Below are positions 44,391 through 53,740 of a stretch of 64,000 nt of DNA, in pieces. The notes under the pieces are model-generated. The model was not told where the DNA came from and did not search any database. It saw only the letters and a list, made by a program, of their open reading frames with translations. The stretch lies in NCBI GenBank assembly GCA_963755755.1, contig CAVWLJ010000012.1, positions 1 through 64,000 on the forward strand. Reading direction: 5' to 3'. Numbering within the stretch: the first letter of the stretch is position 1; each line of letters starts with the position of its first letter. The position numbers and the translations under genes were made by a program. The DNA is from DATKNA01 sp963755755. Its GTDB lineage: Bacteria; Actinomycetota; Actinomycetes; Actinomycetales; Kineosporiaceae.

Positions 44391-45248
44391 TCAGCTCCCG
44401 TCGTTCCCGGACGACGAACCCGAGAGGAAGGCGAGCAGCTCGCGGTTGACCTCCTCGGCGTGGCTGAGCGCCATGACGTGCGGGCCGCCCTCGATCTCGA
44501 CGTAGCGGGCGTCGGGCAGCGCCGCATGCAGCCGGCGGCCCTGACCGTCGATGGGCAGGATCCGGTCGGCCGTGCCGTGCAGGATCAGGGTCGGGACGTC
44601 GATGCGCGTGATGTCCTGGCCGAAGTCCTCGAGCCAGCCCTGCGGGCAGGCCCAGGTCGCCTCCGGGGACGCCTCGGCGCCGGCGTTCCACAGCGCGCGG
44701 ACGGCGTCCTCGCTGACGCGCTTGCCCAGGTAGTCGTCGAGGTTGAGGAAGTCCTTGAGGATTCCGGTCAGCCAGGCGAGGCGGTCGGTGAGGATGGCCT
44801 GCTGGACGCCGGCGACGCCGGTCTGATCGACGCCCCACGGGTTGGCGTCGGACTTCGCGAACGAGGGCGCCAGGCTCTCGATGAACACGCAGCGGGAGAC
44901 GCGCTCGGTGCCGCGCTTGCCGATATAGCGGGCGAGCTCGCCGGTGCCGAGGGAGAAGCCGACGAGGGCGACGTCGCGCAGGTCGAGGTGGGTGAGGACG
45001 ACGTCCAGGTCGGCCGCCAGCGTGTCGAAGTCGTAGCCGGTCATGGGGCGGCTGGACCGGCCGAAGCCGCGGCGGTCGTAGGTGACGACGCGGAAGCCGG
45101 CCTGCAGCAGCGGGTGCAGCTGGGGTTCCCAAGACCGGCTGTCGACGGGCCAGCCGTGGATCAGGACGACCACGGGTCCGCTGCCGTGGTCCTCGTAGGA
45201 GAGCTCGATCGGCGTCGAGTTCTCCTGGCCGACGGTGATCGTTGCCAC
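44391..45248 (-). CDS. Alpha/beta hydrolase, non-heme haloperoxidase-like
   Basis: Intact 285-residue hydrolase. VVVLIHGWPVDSRSWEPQL gives the oxyanion H-G-W-P segment, VVTYDRRGFGRSSRPMTGYD the cap entry, VALVGFSLGTGELARY the nucleophile Ser99 in G-F-S-x-G, LILHGTADRILPIDG the acid and GGPHVMALSHAEEVN the His. The Y-D-R-R-G-F-G and G-F-S-G/L pattern is that of cofactor-free bacterial haloperoxidases/perhydrolases. Forms a two-gene operon with the cupin. Confidence 0.87.
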   Translation of the reverse strand: MATITVGQENSTPIELSYEDHGSGPVVVLIHGWPVDSRSWEPQLHPLLQAGFRVVTYDRRGFGRSSRPMTGYDFDTLAADLDVVLTHLDLRDVALVGFSLGTGELARYIGKRGTERVSRCVFIESLAPSFAKSDANPWGVDQTGVAGVQQAILTDRLAWLTGILKDFLNLDDYLGKRVSEDAVRALWNAGAEASPEATWACPQGWLEDFGQDITRIDVPTLILHGTADRILPIDGQGRRLHAALPDARYVEIEGGPHVMALSHAEEVNRELLAFLSGSSSGNDGS

Positions 45249-45385
45249 GAAGGCCTCCTAGGGAGGGTGTGCCTGACCTCTCCGAGGCTTTCCAGGGACA
45301 GCCGGAGCCGCCAGCCCGCTGACCGGAGGAGGCCCTCGGGCTAGCCCTACCCCCGCATGGAGTGGGAGGCTGCGACCATCAGCGA

Positions 45386-45745
45386 GTGCCGTGCTCGGTG
45401 CTCGTCGTCGACGACGACTCCGCCTTCCGGGGCCTCGCTGCGCGAGTCCTGCGAGCGTGGGGCCACGTGGTGGTCGGGGAGGCGGGCACGGTGGCGGAGG
45501 CGCTGCAGCGCGCGGTCGAGCTGGCACCGGACACGGCGCTGATCGACGTCGGCCTGCCGGACGGCGACGGGTTCGCCCTGGCCCGGCAGCTCCTCGCCCT
45601 GCCGCGCGCGGTGCGCGTCGTCCTGATCTCCTCGGATGCCGGCCGTGCGGACGTGCGTGCCGCTGCCGAGGTGGGTGCGAGCGGGTTCGTCCCGAAGGAC
45701 GAGTTGTCGGGCGTGCTCATGCGGCACCTGCTCGAGAACGCTTGA
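45386..45745 (+). CDS. Single-domain response regulator (receiver only)
   Basis: A ~119-residue stand-alone receiver. SVLVVDDDSAFR carries the acidic pair, LIDVGLPDGDGFALARQL the phospho-accepting Asp (about residue 54 from GTG 45386), VVLISSDAGRADVRAAA the switch Ser and GFVPKDELSG the conserved Lys. There is no output domain. A GTG at 45362 and an ATG at 45357 lie upstream; only the GTG is in frame, and 45386 places the start nearest the fold. It is followed at 4 nt by a NarL-type regulator and then a kinase. Confidence 0.85.
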   Translation: MPCSVLVVDDDSAFRGLAARVLRAWGHVVVGEAGTVAEALQRAVELAPDTALIDVGLPDGDGFALARQLLALPRAVRVVLISSDAGRADVRAAAEVGASGFVPKDELSGVLMRHLLENA

Positions 45746-45749
45746 CCCG

Positions 45750-46439
45750 ATGGCCTCCGATGTCGCCGCGGCCGCCCTGCGCGTGTCGATCGGGGAGGAC
45801 GACGTCCTGCTCCGCGAGGGCATCGCGCGGATCCTGGCCGAGGCGGGTCTCGACGTGGTCGCCCAGTCGGGGGACGCCGAGGACTTCCTGCGGCGCACCC
45901 TCGCCTACCGTCCGGACGTCGCGATCGTCGACGTCCAGATGCCTCCCCGCCGCGAGGACGACGGACTCGTCGCGGCCGTGCGGCTCCGGAGTCTGCTGCC
46001 CGGGATCGGGGTGCTGATCCTCTCGCAGTTCTGCGAACCGGCCTTCGCGCTCGACCTCATCGGTGACCACCCGGAAGGCGTCGGGTACCTGCTCAAGGAG
46101 CGGGTCGGGAACGTCACCTCCTTCACCGACGCCGTCGCCCGGGTGGCCGCCGGCGGCAGCGCCCTGGACCCGGAGGTCGTCGGCATGATGCTGGGGCGCC
46201 CCGCGGCCGCCGGCCCGCTCTCGGTCCTCACGCCTCGCGAGCTCGCCGTCCTCGCCGCGATGGCCGAGGGCCGGTCGAACTCCGGGATCGCGGAGAACCT
46301 CCACATCAGCCTGGCGGCGGTCGAGAAGCACGTGACGTCGATCTTCCGCAAGCTCGGGATCTCCTCGGCCAGCAGCGAGCACCGGCGCGTCCATGCCGTC
46401 CTGACCTATCTGCAGCAGCATCGCCAGAACGGGCACTGA
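45750..46439 (+). CDS. NarL/FixJ-type response regulator with LuxR HTH
   Basis: Intact 229-residue DNA-binding response regulator. Receiver: RVSIGEDDVLLREGIARILA, VAIVDVQMPPRREDDGL with the phospho-Asp near residue 61, VLILSQFCEPAFALDLI and GYLLKERVGNVTSFTDAV with the Lys. Output: LTPRELAVLAAMAEGRSNSG followed by ISLAAVEKHVTSIFRKLG, the LuxR four-helix HTH. It lies 5 nt before the GAF histidine kinase and is almost certainly its partner. Confidence 0.92.
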   Translation: MASDVAAAALRVSIGEDDVLLREGIARILAEAGLDVVAQSGDAEDFLRRTLAYRPDVAIVDVQMPPRREDDGLVAAVRLRSLLPGIGVLILSQFCEPAFALDLIGDHPEGVGYLLKERVGNVTSFTDAVARVAAGGSALDPEVVGMMLGRPAAAGPLSVLTPRELAVLAAMAEGRSNSGIAENLHISLAAVEKHVTSIFRKLGISSASSEHRRVHAVLTYLQQHRQNGH

Positions 46440-46444
46440 TCGCC

Positions 46445-49003
46445 GTGCACCCGCAGCTGCCCCGAGCCCGTTCGGCCGAGCGGGCGGCGTCGCCGGACGC
46501 GGTGTTCGCCGCTGTCGTCGAGGCGGCGTCCGCGCTGCTGGACGGCCTGCCCACCAGCCTGGTGCGCTTCGAGGACGACGGGACGTCCCTCGTGGTCGCG
46601 GTGCGGGGTGGCGGCACTCCCACCGGCGCGCGCGCCCCCGCGCAGGAGGACAGCCTGGCGGCACGGGTGCGGGGGACCGGACGAGCGGTGCGTATCGACG
46701 ACTTCGCCGTTCTCGACGTCCGCGGTGTGAGGGCGAGGTGGGGCGTGCGGGCCGCGGTCGCCGTCCCGGTCAGGGTGGAGGGCCGCTCGTGGGGTTTGCT
46801 CGCGGCGACCTCCGACGGCACCCCACTGCCCGCCGACACCGAACATCGGCTCGCCCGGTTCACCGACGTCGTCGCGGCTGCGGTCGGCACCGCGCAGGCG
46901 TGGAGACGGCTCCAGGACCTCGCCGGCGAGCAGGCGGCACTGCGCCGGGTGGCGGAGCTCGTGGCCCGGGGCGCGAGCGAGGAGGACTTCTTCTCGGCGG
47001 TCGCGGCCGAGGCCTCCGCTCTCGTCCAGGAGGACACCACGCTCGTACGCCTGGACGGGGAGCGCGCCTACACCGTCGTCGCCGTCCACGGTGGCCCGGC
47101 GTCCCTGGGTACGCACGTCGAGGTGGCCCCGGAGGACGAGGGGCTGGTCAGCGAGATCCTGCGGACCGGGCGGGCCGCGCGCGTGGACGACTACGGAGGC
47201 CGCGCAGGACGCGCCCACGCCCGGAACGACTACGGCGTGCGAGCGAGTGTGGGCGTCCCCATCACCGTCGACGAGCGGGTCTGGGGTGTCCTCGCAGCGA
47301 CCTCCACCGGTCGGCCGCTCGCGGCCGACGTCGAGCAGCGCCTGGGCCAGTTCGGCGACCTGCTGGCCGGGGCCGTCGCCGGCGTCCAGGCGCGCGCACA
47401 CCTCCAGGAGCTCGCGGACGAGCAGCGCGCACTGCGGACGGTGGCCGAGCTGGTGGCCCGCGGCGCGCCGCCCGACGAGGTCGTCTCAGCCGTCGCGGCG
47501 CAGGCGTCCGGCCTGCTGCGGGGCGTCGCGATGACGCTGACGCGGTTCGACGGCGACCGGCATCTGGTCGTCGTCGCGTCGCACGGGGGTCCGGCGCCCG
47601 TGGGTGTGCGGATCGCGTTCGAACGGGACACGCTGCCGGACCGGGTGCTGCGGGGGGCGCGGGCGGCGCGGGTCGACGACTACCGTCGCGAGCGGGACGC
47701 CGACCTCGCGGCGCAGTTCGGGCTCCGGGCGTCCGTCGCGGCGCCGATCACGGTCGCGGGTCAGGTGTGGGGGATGCTCACCGCGACGTCGGCCGCCGCC
47801 CCGCTCCCGGCCGCGACGGAACATCGCCTGGAGGAGTTCGCGGGGCTCGTCGGGGCGGCGCTGGCGAACGTGCAGGCCCGCTCCGACCTGCAGGTCATGG
47901 CGGAGGAGCAGACCGCGCTGCGCCGGGTCGCGGACCTCGTCGCGCACGGGGCGCCGCTCGGGGAGGTCTTCACCGCCGTGGCGGCGGAGGCGTCGGCGTT
48001 GCTGGGCGACGTCGCCGCCGCCCTGCTCCGCTACGACGGCAAGGACGCCGCGGTCGTCGTCGCGGCCCGCAACAGCCCGGCGCCCGTGGGACTGCGCGTT
48101 CCGGCGGCCGACGACACCGGGACCGGCGGGGTCAGGCGGACCGGCCGGCCCGTCCGGGTCGACAGCTTCGACGGCACCGGCCTGGCCGGGATCGCCCGCG
48201 AGCTCGGGGTCTCCGCCGCCGTCGCCGTGCCGGTCGTCGTCGAGGGGCGGGTCTGGGGGGCGCTCACCACGAGCAGCGGGGGAGCGCCGCCGCCCGCCGG
48301 CACGGAGGACCGGCTGGCGCCGTTCGCCGAGCTCGCCGCCGCGGCCATCGCCAACGCCGAGAACAGGGCCAAGGTGACGGCGTCCCGCGCCCGGGTCGTC
48401 GCCACCGCCGACGAGACCCGGCGCCGCCTGCAGCGTGACGTCCACGACAGCGCGCAGCAGCGCCTCGTCCACGCGATCATCACGTTGAAGCTGGCCAGGG
48501 AGGCGATGGCCGACGGACGCGACCCGGCCGAGCTCGTCGAGGAGGCGCTGAGGAACGCCGAACGCGCCAACCGTGACCTGCGGGACGTGGTGCGCGGGAT
48601 CCTCCCGGCCGCGCTGACCCGCGGAGGACTGGCCGCCGGCCTGGAGTCGCTCGTCGAGGACGTCGCCCTCCCGGTCCGGCTGCGCGTCACCGCACCGCGC
48701 CTCTCGCCGGCGCTGGAGACCACCGCTTACTTCGTCGTCGCCGAGGCCCTGACGAACGTCGTCAAGCACGCGCACGCACGCCAGGCGGCCGTCGACGTCA
48801 GGCTCTCGGGGGACGTGCTCGTGCTCGACGTCCGGGACGACGGCATGGGCGGGGCCGACGCCACTCGGGGGAGCGGCCTCACCGGCCTGCTGGACCGGGT
48901 GGAGGCGGGGGAGGGGACCCTGACCCTCTCCAGCCCGGTTGGGATCGGGACGACGCTGCACGTCGAGCTGCCCGTCTCCGCGCCCGGCGCCGCGACGGTC
49001 TGA
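46445..49003 (+). CDS. Histidine kinase with four tandem GAF domains (NarX-like HisKA_3)
   Basis: Intact 852-residue cytoplasmic sensor kinase; no membrane segments. Four GAF domains of ~165 residues repeat the same plan (FxAVxxEASALL, LVRFDGD, V-x-V-P-I-x-V-x-G-x-V-W-G-x-L, T-E-x-R-L-x-x-F), around residues 15-160, 175-325, 340-490 and 505-645. The dimerisation/phospho-acceptor helix is RLQRDVHDSAQQRLVHAIIT with His near 667, followed by AVFVVAEALTNVVK-like VVAEALTNVVKHAHARQAAV (N box), LDVRDDGMGG (D box) and GSGLTGLLDRVEAGEG. Signals could be small ligands, heme or redox. GTG 46445 starts 5 nt after the regulator stop. Confidence 0.92.
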   Translation: MHPQLPRARSAERAASPDAVFAAVVEAASALLDGLPTSLVRFEDDGTSLVVAVRGGGTPTGARAPAQEDSLAARVRGTGRAVRIDDFAVLDVRGVRARWGVRAAVAVPVRVEGRSWGLLAATSDGTPLPADTEHRLARFTDVVAAAVGTAQAWRRLQDLAGEQAALRRVAELVARGASEEDFFSAVAAEASALVQEDTTLVRLDGERAYTVVAVHGGPASLGTHVEVAPEDEGLVSEILRTGRAARVDDYGGRAGRAHARNDYGVRASVGVPITVDERVWGVLAATSTGRPLAADVEQRLGQFGDLLAGAVAGVQARAHLQELADEQRALRTVAELVARGAPPDEVVSAVAAQASGLLRGVAMTLTRFDGDRHLVVVASHGGPAPVGVRIAFERDTLPDRVLRGARAARVDDYRRERDADLAAQFGLRASVAAPITVAGQVWGMLTATSAAAPLPAATEHRLEEFAGLVGAALANVQARSDLQVMAEEQTALRRVADLVAHGAPLGEVFTAVAAEASALLGDVAAALLRYDGKDAAVVVAARNSPAPVGLRVPAADDTGTGGVRRTGRPVRVDSFDGTGLAGIARELGVSAAVAVPVVVEGRVWGALTTSSGGAPPPAGTEDRLAPFAELAAAAIANAENRAKVTASRARVVATADETRRRLQRDVHDSAQQRLVHAIITLKLAREAMADGRDPAELVEEALRNAERANRDLRDVVRGILPAALTRGGLAAGLESLVEDVALPVRLRVTAPRLSPALETTAYFVVAEALTNVVKHAHARQAAVDVRLSGDVLVLDVRDDGMGGADATRGSGLTGLLDRVEAGEGTLTLSSPVGIGTTLHVELPVSAPGAATV

Positions 49004-49113
49004 GGTCGGGTTCTCCGGAGCCCGCCGGAGGGCTCACCCGATGGCCGCGGCCGGGGCCGGCCCGGCAGTCTCGTGACCGTCGGCCCGGCCGACGTCCGAC
49101 AGGAAGGGGATCG

Positions 49114-50049
49114 GTGGTGGAGCAGCTCCCGCGGCTCGGTCCCGTGCGTACCGTCCGGACCGACCTGCTCGAGGTCGGCTACGTGGAACTCGGGCCGCCC
49201 GGCGGCCATGCGGTGCTGCTGCTGCACGGCTTCCCGTACGACGTCCACAGCTACGTCGACGTCGCGCCACGACTGGCCGCGTCCGGTTGCCGGGTGATCG
49301 TGCCCTACCTGCGCGGCCACGGCCCCACCCGCTTCCTCGACCCGGGGACGCCGAGGTCCGGCCAGCAGGCCGCGCTCGGCGCCGACGTCGTCGCCCTGAT
49401 GGACGCCCTCGACATCGAGCGCGCCGTGCTCGCCGGGTACGACTGGGGCGGCCGTGCGGCCTGCGTGGTGGCCGCACTCCGGCCCGAGCGCTGCGCGGGC
49501 CTGGTGAGCGTGAACGGCTACCTGGTCCAGGACATCGCCGCGGCGGCGACGCCGATCCGCCCGGATCTCGAGGCGGGCTTCTGGTACTTCTACTACTTCC
49601 TCACCGAGCGCGGCCGTGCCGGCCTCACCGCCAACCGGCGCGAGATCGCGCGCGTCATCTGGCGCCGCAACTCGCCCGCGTGGTCCTTCGACGACGCCAC
49701 GCTCGACCGGGCCGCCGAGGCCTTCGAGAACCCCGACTACGTCGAGGTCGTCCTGCACTCCTACCGGCACCGGCTGGGTTACGCGGACGGCGACCCCCGG
49801 TACGCCGAGCTCGAGGAGCGGCTCTCCGCGTCGCCGCCGATCGGCGTCCCCGCCGTCACGCTCGACGGCCTCGCCGACGGCAACTTCCCTGCCTCGGACG
49901 GGACGGCCGGCGCGGCCCACTTCACCGGGCCGCGTCACCACCATCAGGTGCCGCTCGCGGGCCACAACCTGCCGCAGGAGGCACCCGACGCCTTCACGGC
50001 GGCCGTCCTCGAGGTCCGCGCGCTGGCCCCCCGGCCGTACTGCGTCTGA
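49114..50049 (+). CDS. Alpha/beta hydrolase with Asp nucleophile (epoxide hydrolase/dehalogenase-like)
   Basis: Intact 311-residue hydrolase. HAVLLLHGFPYDVHSYVDVA, VIVPYLRGHGPTRFLDPGTP, and the nucleophile elbow LAGYDWGGRAACVVAALRPE with Asp110 in place of Ser; this Asp-type elbow is typical of epoxide hydrolases and haloalkane dehalogenases. The cap includes FWYFYYFLTERGRAGLTANR. The C-terminal HxHH segment HFTGPRHHHQVPLAGHNLPQ gives the catalytic His. Substrate unknown; ends 11 nt before the glycosylase gene. Confidence 0.87.
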   Translation: MVEQLPRLGPVRTVRTDLLEVGYVELGPPGGHAVLLLHGFPYDVHSYVDVAPRLAASGCRVIVPYLRGHGPTRFLDPGTPRSGQQAALGADVVALMDALDIERAVLAGYDWGGRAACVVAALRPERCAGLVSVNGYLVQDIAAAATPIRPDLEAGFWYFYYFLTERGRAGLTANRREIARVIWRRNSPAWSFDDATLDRAAEAFENPDYVEVVLHSYRHRLGYADGDPRYAELEERLSASPPIGVPAVTLDGLADGNFPASDGTAGAAHFTGPRHHHQVPLAGHNLPQEAPDAFTAAVLEVRALAPRPYCV

Positions 50050-50060
50050 CTGCGCACGCC

Positions 50061-50711
50061 GTGGAGACGACCGCTTCGCCGACCGCGAGTGAGCGGCTCG
50101 CGGCGTACGTCTACCTCGGCCTGCGTGATCCCGTGCTCGCCCACCTCGCGGCCCGGTGGGGCAAACCGGACCCGTTCACGTGGCCCGCGGTCGGCCGGCG
50201 GCTCTCCGGCAGCAACGTCGCCGCCCTCGCGCTGCACATCGTCGGCCAGCAGATCTCCACCGCCGCGGCGCTCACCATCTACGACCGGGTCCGCGTCGCC
50301 GCCGGCGTCGACACCTTGACGGCGCCGGCGCTGGCCGCACTGACCGTCGACCGGCTCCGCGAGGCGGGCCTGTCGCGGGCGAAGGCGCTGGCCCTGTCCG
50401 AGCTGGCCCGCGCCCAGGTGGAGGGGCGGATCGACCTCGAACACATGGACCACCTGTCCGACGCGCAGGCCTTCGACGCGTTGGTCGCGCTGCGCGGGGT
50501 GGGCCCGTGGTCGGCGCAGGTCTTCCTGATCAGCCAACTGCACCGGCCCGACGTGCTGCCCTCGGCCGACGTGGGGCTGCGCGTCGCGGTGCAGCGGCAG
50601 TGGCGGCTCCCCGACCGGCCGGCGGCACGCGAGGTCGAGGAGCGCGGCCGGCCCTGGTCCCCGTACCGGACCTACGCCGCGGCGCTCCTGTGGGCGTCCC
50701 TCAGCGAGTGA
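50061..50711 (+). CDS. DNA-3-methyladenine glycosylase II-like (AlkA/HhH-GPD)
   Basis: Base-excision-repair glycosylase of the HhH-GPD superfamily, ~216 residues. ALALHIVGQQISTAAALTIY is the first conserved helix region, LREAGLSRAKALALSELARA the next, and the helix-hairpin-helix is ALVALRGVGPWSAQVFLISQ followed by LPSADVGLRVAVQRQW with the catalytic Asp. The AlkA N-terminal domain is absent, as in short actinobacterial forms. GTG 50061 is used. It would remove alkylated purines in the cytoplasm. Confidence 0.88.
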   Translation: METTASPTASERLAAYVYLGLRDPVLAHLAARWGKPDPFTWPAVGRRLSGSNVAALALHIVGQQISTAAALTIYDRVRVAAGVDTLTAPALAALTVDRLREAGLSRAKALALSELARAQVEGRIDLEHMDHLSDAQAFDALVALRGVGPWSAQVFLISQLHRPDVLPSADVGLRVAVQRQWRLPDRPAAREVEERGRPWSPYRTYAAALLWASLSE

Positions 50712-51303
50712 CGCCGGGCCCGCCGTCGAGCGCGGACATCCGGCGCTCGACGCGACGGTCCGGCACGAGCCACATCAGCGCGACGACGACGTAGACGACG
50801 ACGCCCAGCCACGGCCGCACGAACGAGAGCCCGATCCCGAGGCAGTACATCCACGGGGAGGCCTTGCCCTTGAAGTCGCGGCCGATGGCCTGGGCGAGCA
50901 GCGAGTCGGGGCCCTCCCCCCGGAGCAGCGTCCCCTGCAGCACGTAGTAGGCGATGGCGGCGGCGAGCAGGACGATCCCGTACACCGCCGTCGGGACGGG
51001 CGGGAAGTCGTGCTCGCTCATCCAGGCGGTCGTGAACGGGACCAGGGACAGCCAGAAGAGCAGGTGGAGATTGGCCCAGAGCGCCCCGCCGGTGACCCGG
51101 TGCGTGGCGGCGAGCATGTGGTGGTGGTTGTTCCAGTAGATCCCGAGGTAGACGAAGCTGAGGGCGTAGGCCAGGAGCACGGGGACGACGTCGCGCAGCG
51201 CGCTCCACGACGTCCCGGCCGGGACGTGCAGCTCCAGCACCATGATCGTGATGAGGATCGCGATGACGCCGTCGCTGAACGCCTCGAGCCGGCCCTTCGA
51301 CAT
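50701..51303 (-). CDS. TMEM175-family (DUF1211) potassium channel-like protein
   Basis: Intact 200-residue membrane protein. It begins MSKGRLEAFSDGVIAILITI with the R-x3-F-S-D-G-V motif of bacterial TMEM175 channels, followed by AYALSFVYLGIYWNNHHHML, LWANLHLLFWLSLVPFTTAW and three more hydrophobic segments including AVYGIVLLAAAIAYYVLQG. Six helices is the family number per subunit. Likely a tetrameric K+ leak channel. It overlaps the glycosylase end by 11 nt and is divergent from the GGDEF gene. Confidence 0.9.
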   Translation of the reverse strand: MSKGRLEAFSDGVIAILITIMVLELHVPAGTSWSALRDVVPVLLAYALSFVYLGIYWNNHHHMLAATHRVTGGALWANLHLLFWLSLVPFTTAWMSEHDFPPVPTAVYGIVLLAAAIAYYVLQGTLLRGEGPDSLLAQAIGRDFKGKASPWMYCLGIGLSFVRPWLGVVVYVVVALMWLVPDRRVERRMSALDGGPGVTR

Positions 51304-51410
51304 CCCCGGAGGCTAGCAACGGGCACTGCCCGCACTCCCGCGCGCAGCCGTCGGAGTGAAGGCCGGCAGTGCGGGTCATGACCCCCTGATCAGCGCCGAC
51401 AAGGCGGGGC

Positions 51411-53339
51411 GTGCCGCAGCTCACGGTTCCGCGCGTGCGCCGGCCGGGGCCCGCGGGCGCGGCGTCCCGGCCCGCCGAGGACCTGGTCGTGTGGGTGCTG
51501 CGCGGGCTGTCGTGCCTGTACGCGGTACTCGCCGTCGTCCAGGTGTCGCAGCCGCACGCGGGTGCGGTGCTCGGCGCGGCAGCGGCGGGGAGCGCCCTCG
51601 TCCTCGGCGCGGCCGCGCTGTGGTGCGGCCGGCGGTTGCGAGCCGGCCGCCCGGTGCCGCCCGTCGTCGAGATCTACGCCTTCGTCCCGGTGACGAACAG
51701 CCTGCTGCGTCTGCTGGTGCTGCACGACGTGCGCTACACCACGGCCCTCATGCTGGTGTTCGTCGGCCTGGCCGTGGTGATCCGGTCGCGCCTCGTCGTC
51801 GCCTCGGCGCTCCTCGCGGGAGGCATCGGCTGGGTCGTCCTGGTCGTCACGGGAGGGCTGGCCGGCCCCAACACCGCACACGACGGCATCCAGCTGGCCG
51901 TCGCGGCGGCCATGGCGTGCCTGATCCGGGGCGGCCTGAGGCGACGCGAGCAGCGCCTGGGGCTGGTGCAGGACGAGCTCGCCCGGAGCGCGGACCAGTT
52001 CACCCGGATCTTCATGGACTCCCCGGTCGGGATGGGCATGTCGGACGCCGAGGGACTCCTCGTGGCGGTGAACCCCGCGTTCTGCCGCCTGGTCGGGCGG
52101 CCCGCGCAGGACCTGCTGGGGCTCTCCGACCTGGGGTACACCCACGAGGACGATCGGGGTGGCCACGCGACGACCGGTTCCCAGATCGCGGCGGCGCCCG
52201 ACCGGGTGGCCCACATCGAGAAGCGCTACATGCGCCCCGACGGGAGCGTCCGCTGGGCCTGGCTCTCCCTCACGCACGTGCAGGCGCCGCCGGGCACGGC
52301 CGGTCCCTGGACGCTCGCCCACGTCCAGGACGTCACCGACCGCCACGACGCCGAACAGGCGCTGCGGGACTCCGAGCGCAACCTCACCACGGTCACGAGC
52401 GTGGCGCGGCGGGTGCGCCAGGGGCACGACGCCCGGACGACGATCGTCCAGGCCGTGCAGGAACTCGCCGCGGCGGACACGGTCACGCTCATCGAGCCCG
52501 AGGAGACCGGCGCCGCGCTGGTCGTCACCGCGGCCCGCGGAGCGGATCTCGTCGGGACGCGGATCCCGCTGACGACCACCTCGATGACCGTCCAGGTCTA
52601 CCGGTCCGGGCTGCCCGTCTTCCTGGCCGACACCGGTGCCGATCCCGTGGTCTCGCCGAGGCTGCTGGCGCTCTCGGGGGCGCGCTCCATGATGTGGCAG
52701 CCCGTGGTCGCGGGCGACGGCACGACCGCCGTGCTCGCGGTGGGCTGGACGTGCCCGGTGCCGTCGCAGGCCGACCGTCGCCCCCAGGCGGTGACCGTGC
52801 TGGCCGACGAGACGGCGCTCGCGCTGGACCACGAGCGCCTGATCCGGAGGCTGCAGGAGCTCGCCGAGACCGACCAGCTGACCGGGCTGGTCAACCGGCG
52901 CGGCTGGGACGCGCGGCTCGCCACTCTGATGGCGCAGGTGCGCCGCGGCCGGCGGCCCCTCACGGTGGCGATCGCCGACCTCGACCACTTCAAGCGCTTC
53001 AACGACCTGCACGGTCACCCCGCCGGCGACGCGCTGCTGCGCCGGACCGGTGAGGCGTTCGCGGGTGTGCTGCGCGAGGGCGACCTCGTGGCCCGGTGGG
53101 GTGGGGAGGAGTTCGCCTTCGCCCTGCCCGACTGCGCGGCGGAGGACGCCGAGCTGCTGCTCGACCGGCTGCGCCTCGCCGTCCCGGACGGGCAGACCTG
53201 CAGCATCGGCTACACCGTGTGGGACCGGCTCCAGTCGCCGGCCGCGCTGGTGGAGCAGGCCGACATCGCCCTCTACGAGGCCAAGCAGACCGGCCGGAAC
53301 CGGATCCGGGCAGGAACGACGCTGCCGACCTTCGGCTGA
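51411..53339 (+). CDS. Membrane diguanylate cyclase with PAS, GAF and GGDEF domains
   Basis: Intact 642-residue signalling enzyme making cyclic di-GMP. Residues ~25-165 form about five membrane segments (LVVWVLRGLSCLYAVLAVVQ, ALMLVFVGLAVVIRSRLVVA). A PAS domain follows (~190-310: FTRIFMDSPVGMGMSDAEGL, YMRPDGSVRWAWLSLTH), then a GAF-like domain (~325-480). The GGDEF domain starts DQLTGLVNRRGWDARL; its active site is GGEEF at ~564-568 with VAIADLDHFKRFNDLHGHPA upstream. No RxxD inhibitory site is evident just before GGEEF. The start is GTG 51411. Confidence 0.93.
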   Translation: MPQLTVPRVRRPGPAGAASRPAEDLVVWVLRGLSCLYAVLAVVQVSQPHAGAVLGAAAAGSALVLGAAALWCGRRLRAGRPVPPVVEIYAFVPVTNSLLRLLVLHDVRYTTALMLVFVGLAVVIRSRLVVASALLAGGIGWVVLVVTGGLAGPNTAHDGIQLAVAAAMACLIRGGLRRREQRLGLVQDELARSADQFTRIFMDSPVGMGMSDAEGLLVAVNPAFCRLVGRPAQDLLGLSDLGYTHEDDRGGHATTGSQIAAAPDRVAHIEKRYMRPDGSVRWAWLSLTHVQAPPGTAGPWTLAHVQDVTDRHDAEQALRDSERNLTTVTSVARRVRQGHDARTTIVQAVQELAAADTVTLIEPEETGAALVVTAARGADLVGTRIPLTTTSMTVQVYRSGLPVFLADTGADPVVSPRLLALSGARSMMWQPVVAGDGTTAVLAVGWTCPVPSQADRRPQAVTVLADETALALDHERLIRRLQELAETDQLTGLVNRRGWDARLATLMAQVRRGRRPLTVAIADLDHFKRFNDLHGHPAGDALLRRTGEAFAGVLREGDLVARWGGEEFAFALPDCAAEDAELLLDRLRLAVPDGQTCSIGYTVWDRLQSPAALVEQADIALYEAKQTGRNRIRAGTTLPTFG

Positions 53340-53429
53340 CCCGGCGGTGTTCACGCGTTCCGCCGGGTTGGCGGAGCGGAGACGGGGTAAGGGACCCCGG
53401 TCCGCAGAGGCCGTCCGAAGGAGCACGCG

Positions 53430-53591
53430 ATGTCGGAACAGCCGCAGCGAGGCGCCGCCGAGGAACTCAGCGGGGCACCAGTGACCCCGGAGGAGGACAA
53501 CGCTCCCGCGTCGCCGTCCTCGACCCCCGGCGGGGACGCCCGGGCGCGGGGGGCGAGCGAGGACCTCGCCGACGCACCACGCACCGAGTAG
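53430..53591 (+). CDS. Small acidic, probably disordered protein (53 aa)
   Basis: ATG 53430 has a strong ribosome-binding site, GAAGGAG, 8 nt upstream, and ends at TAG 53589-53591. The product is rich in Ala, Pro, Ser, Glu and Asp (MSEQPQRGAAEELSGAPVTP at the N-terminus), with no hydrophobic core, so it is likely disordered. I do not recognise the family. It stands alone between the cyclase and the ATPase gene. Confidence 0.55.
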   Translation: MSEQPQRGAAEELSGAPVTPEEDNAPASPSSTPGGDARARGASEDLADAPRTE

Positions 53592-53740
53592 CGCCCGTAA
53601 TTCGGGTCGGATCGCCGGGACGGTCGCCACCCGCCCCGTGGCGCATGTTGTTCTGCGCGCGGCGGGACCGACGTGGGATCATGCGTCGGCGGCAGCCGGT
53701 GCTGCTGCGCCCCGCCGGCTCGACCCGGAGGTTGCTGGTG

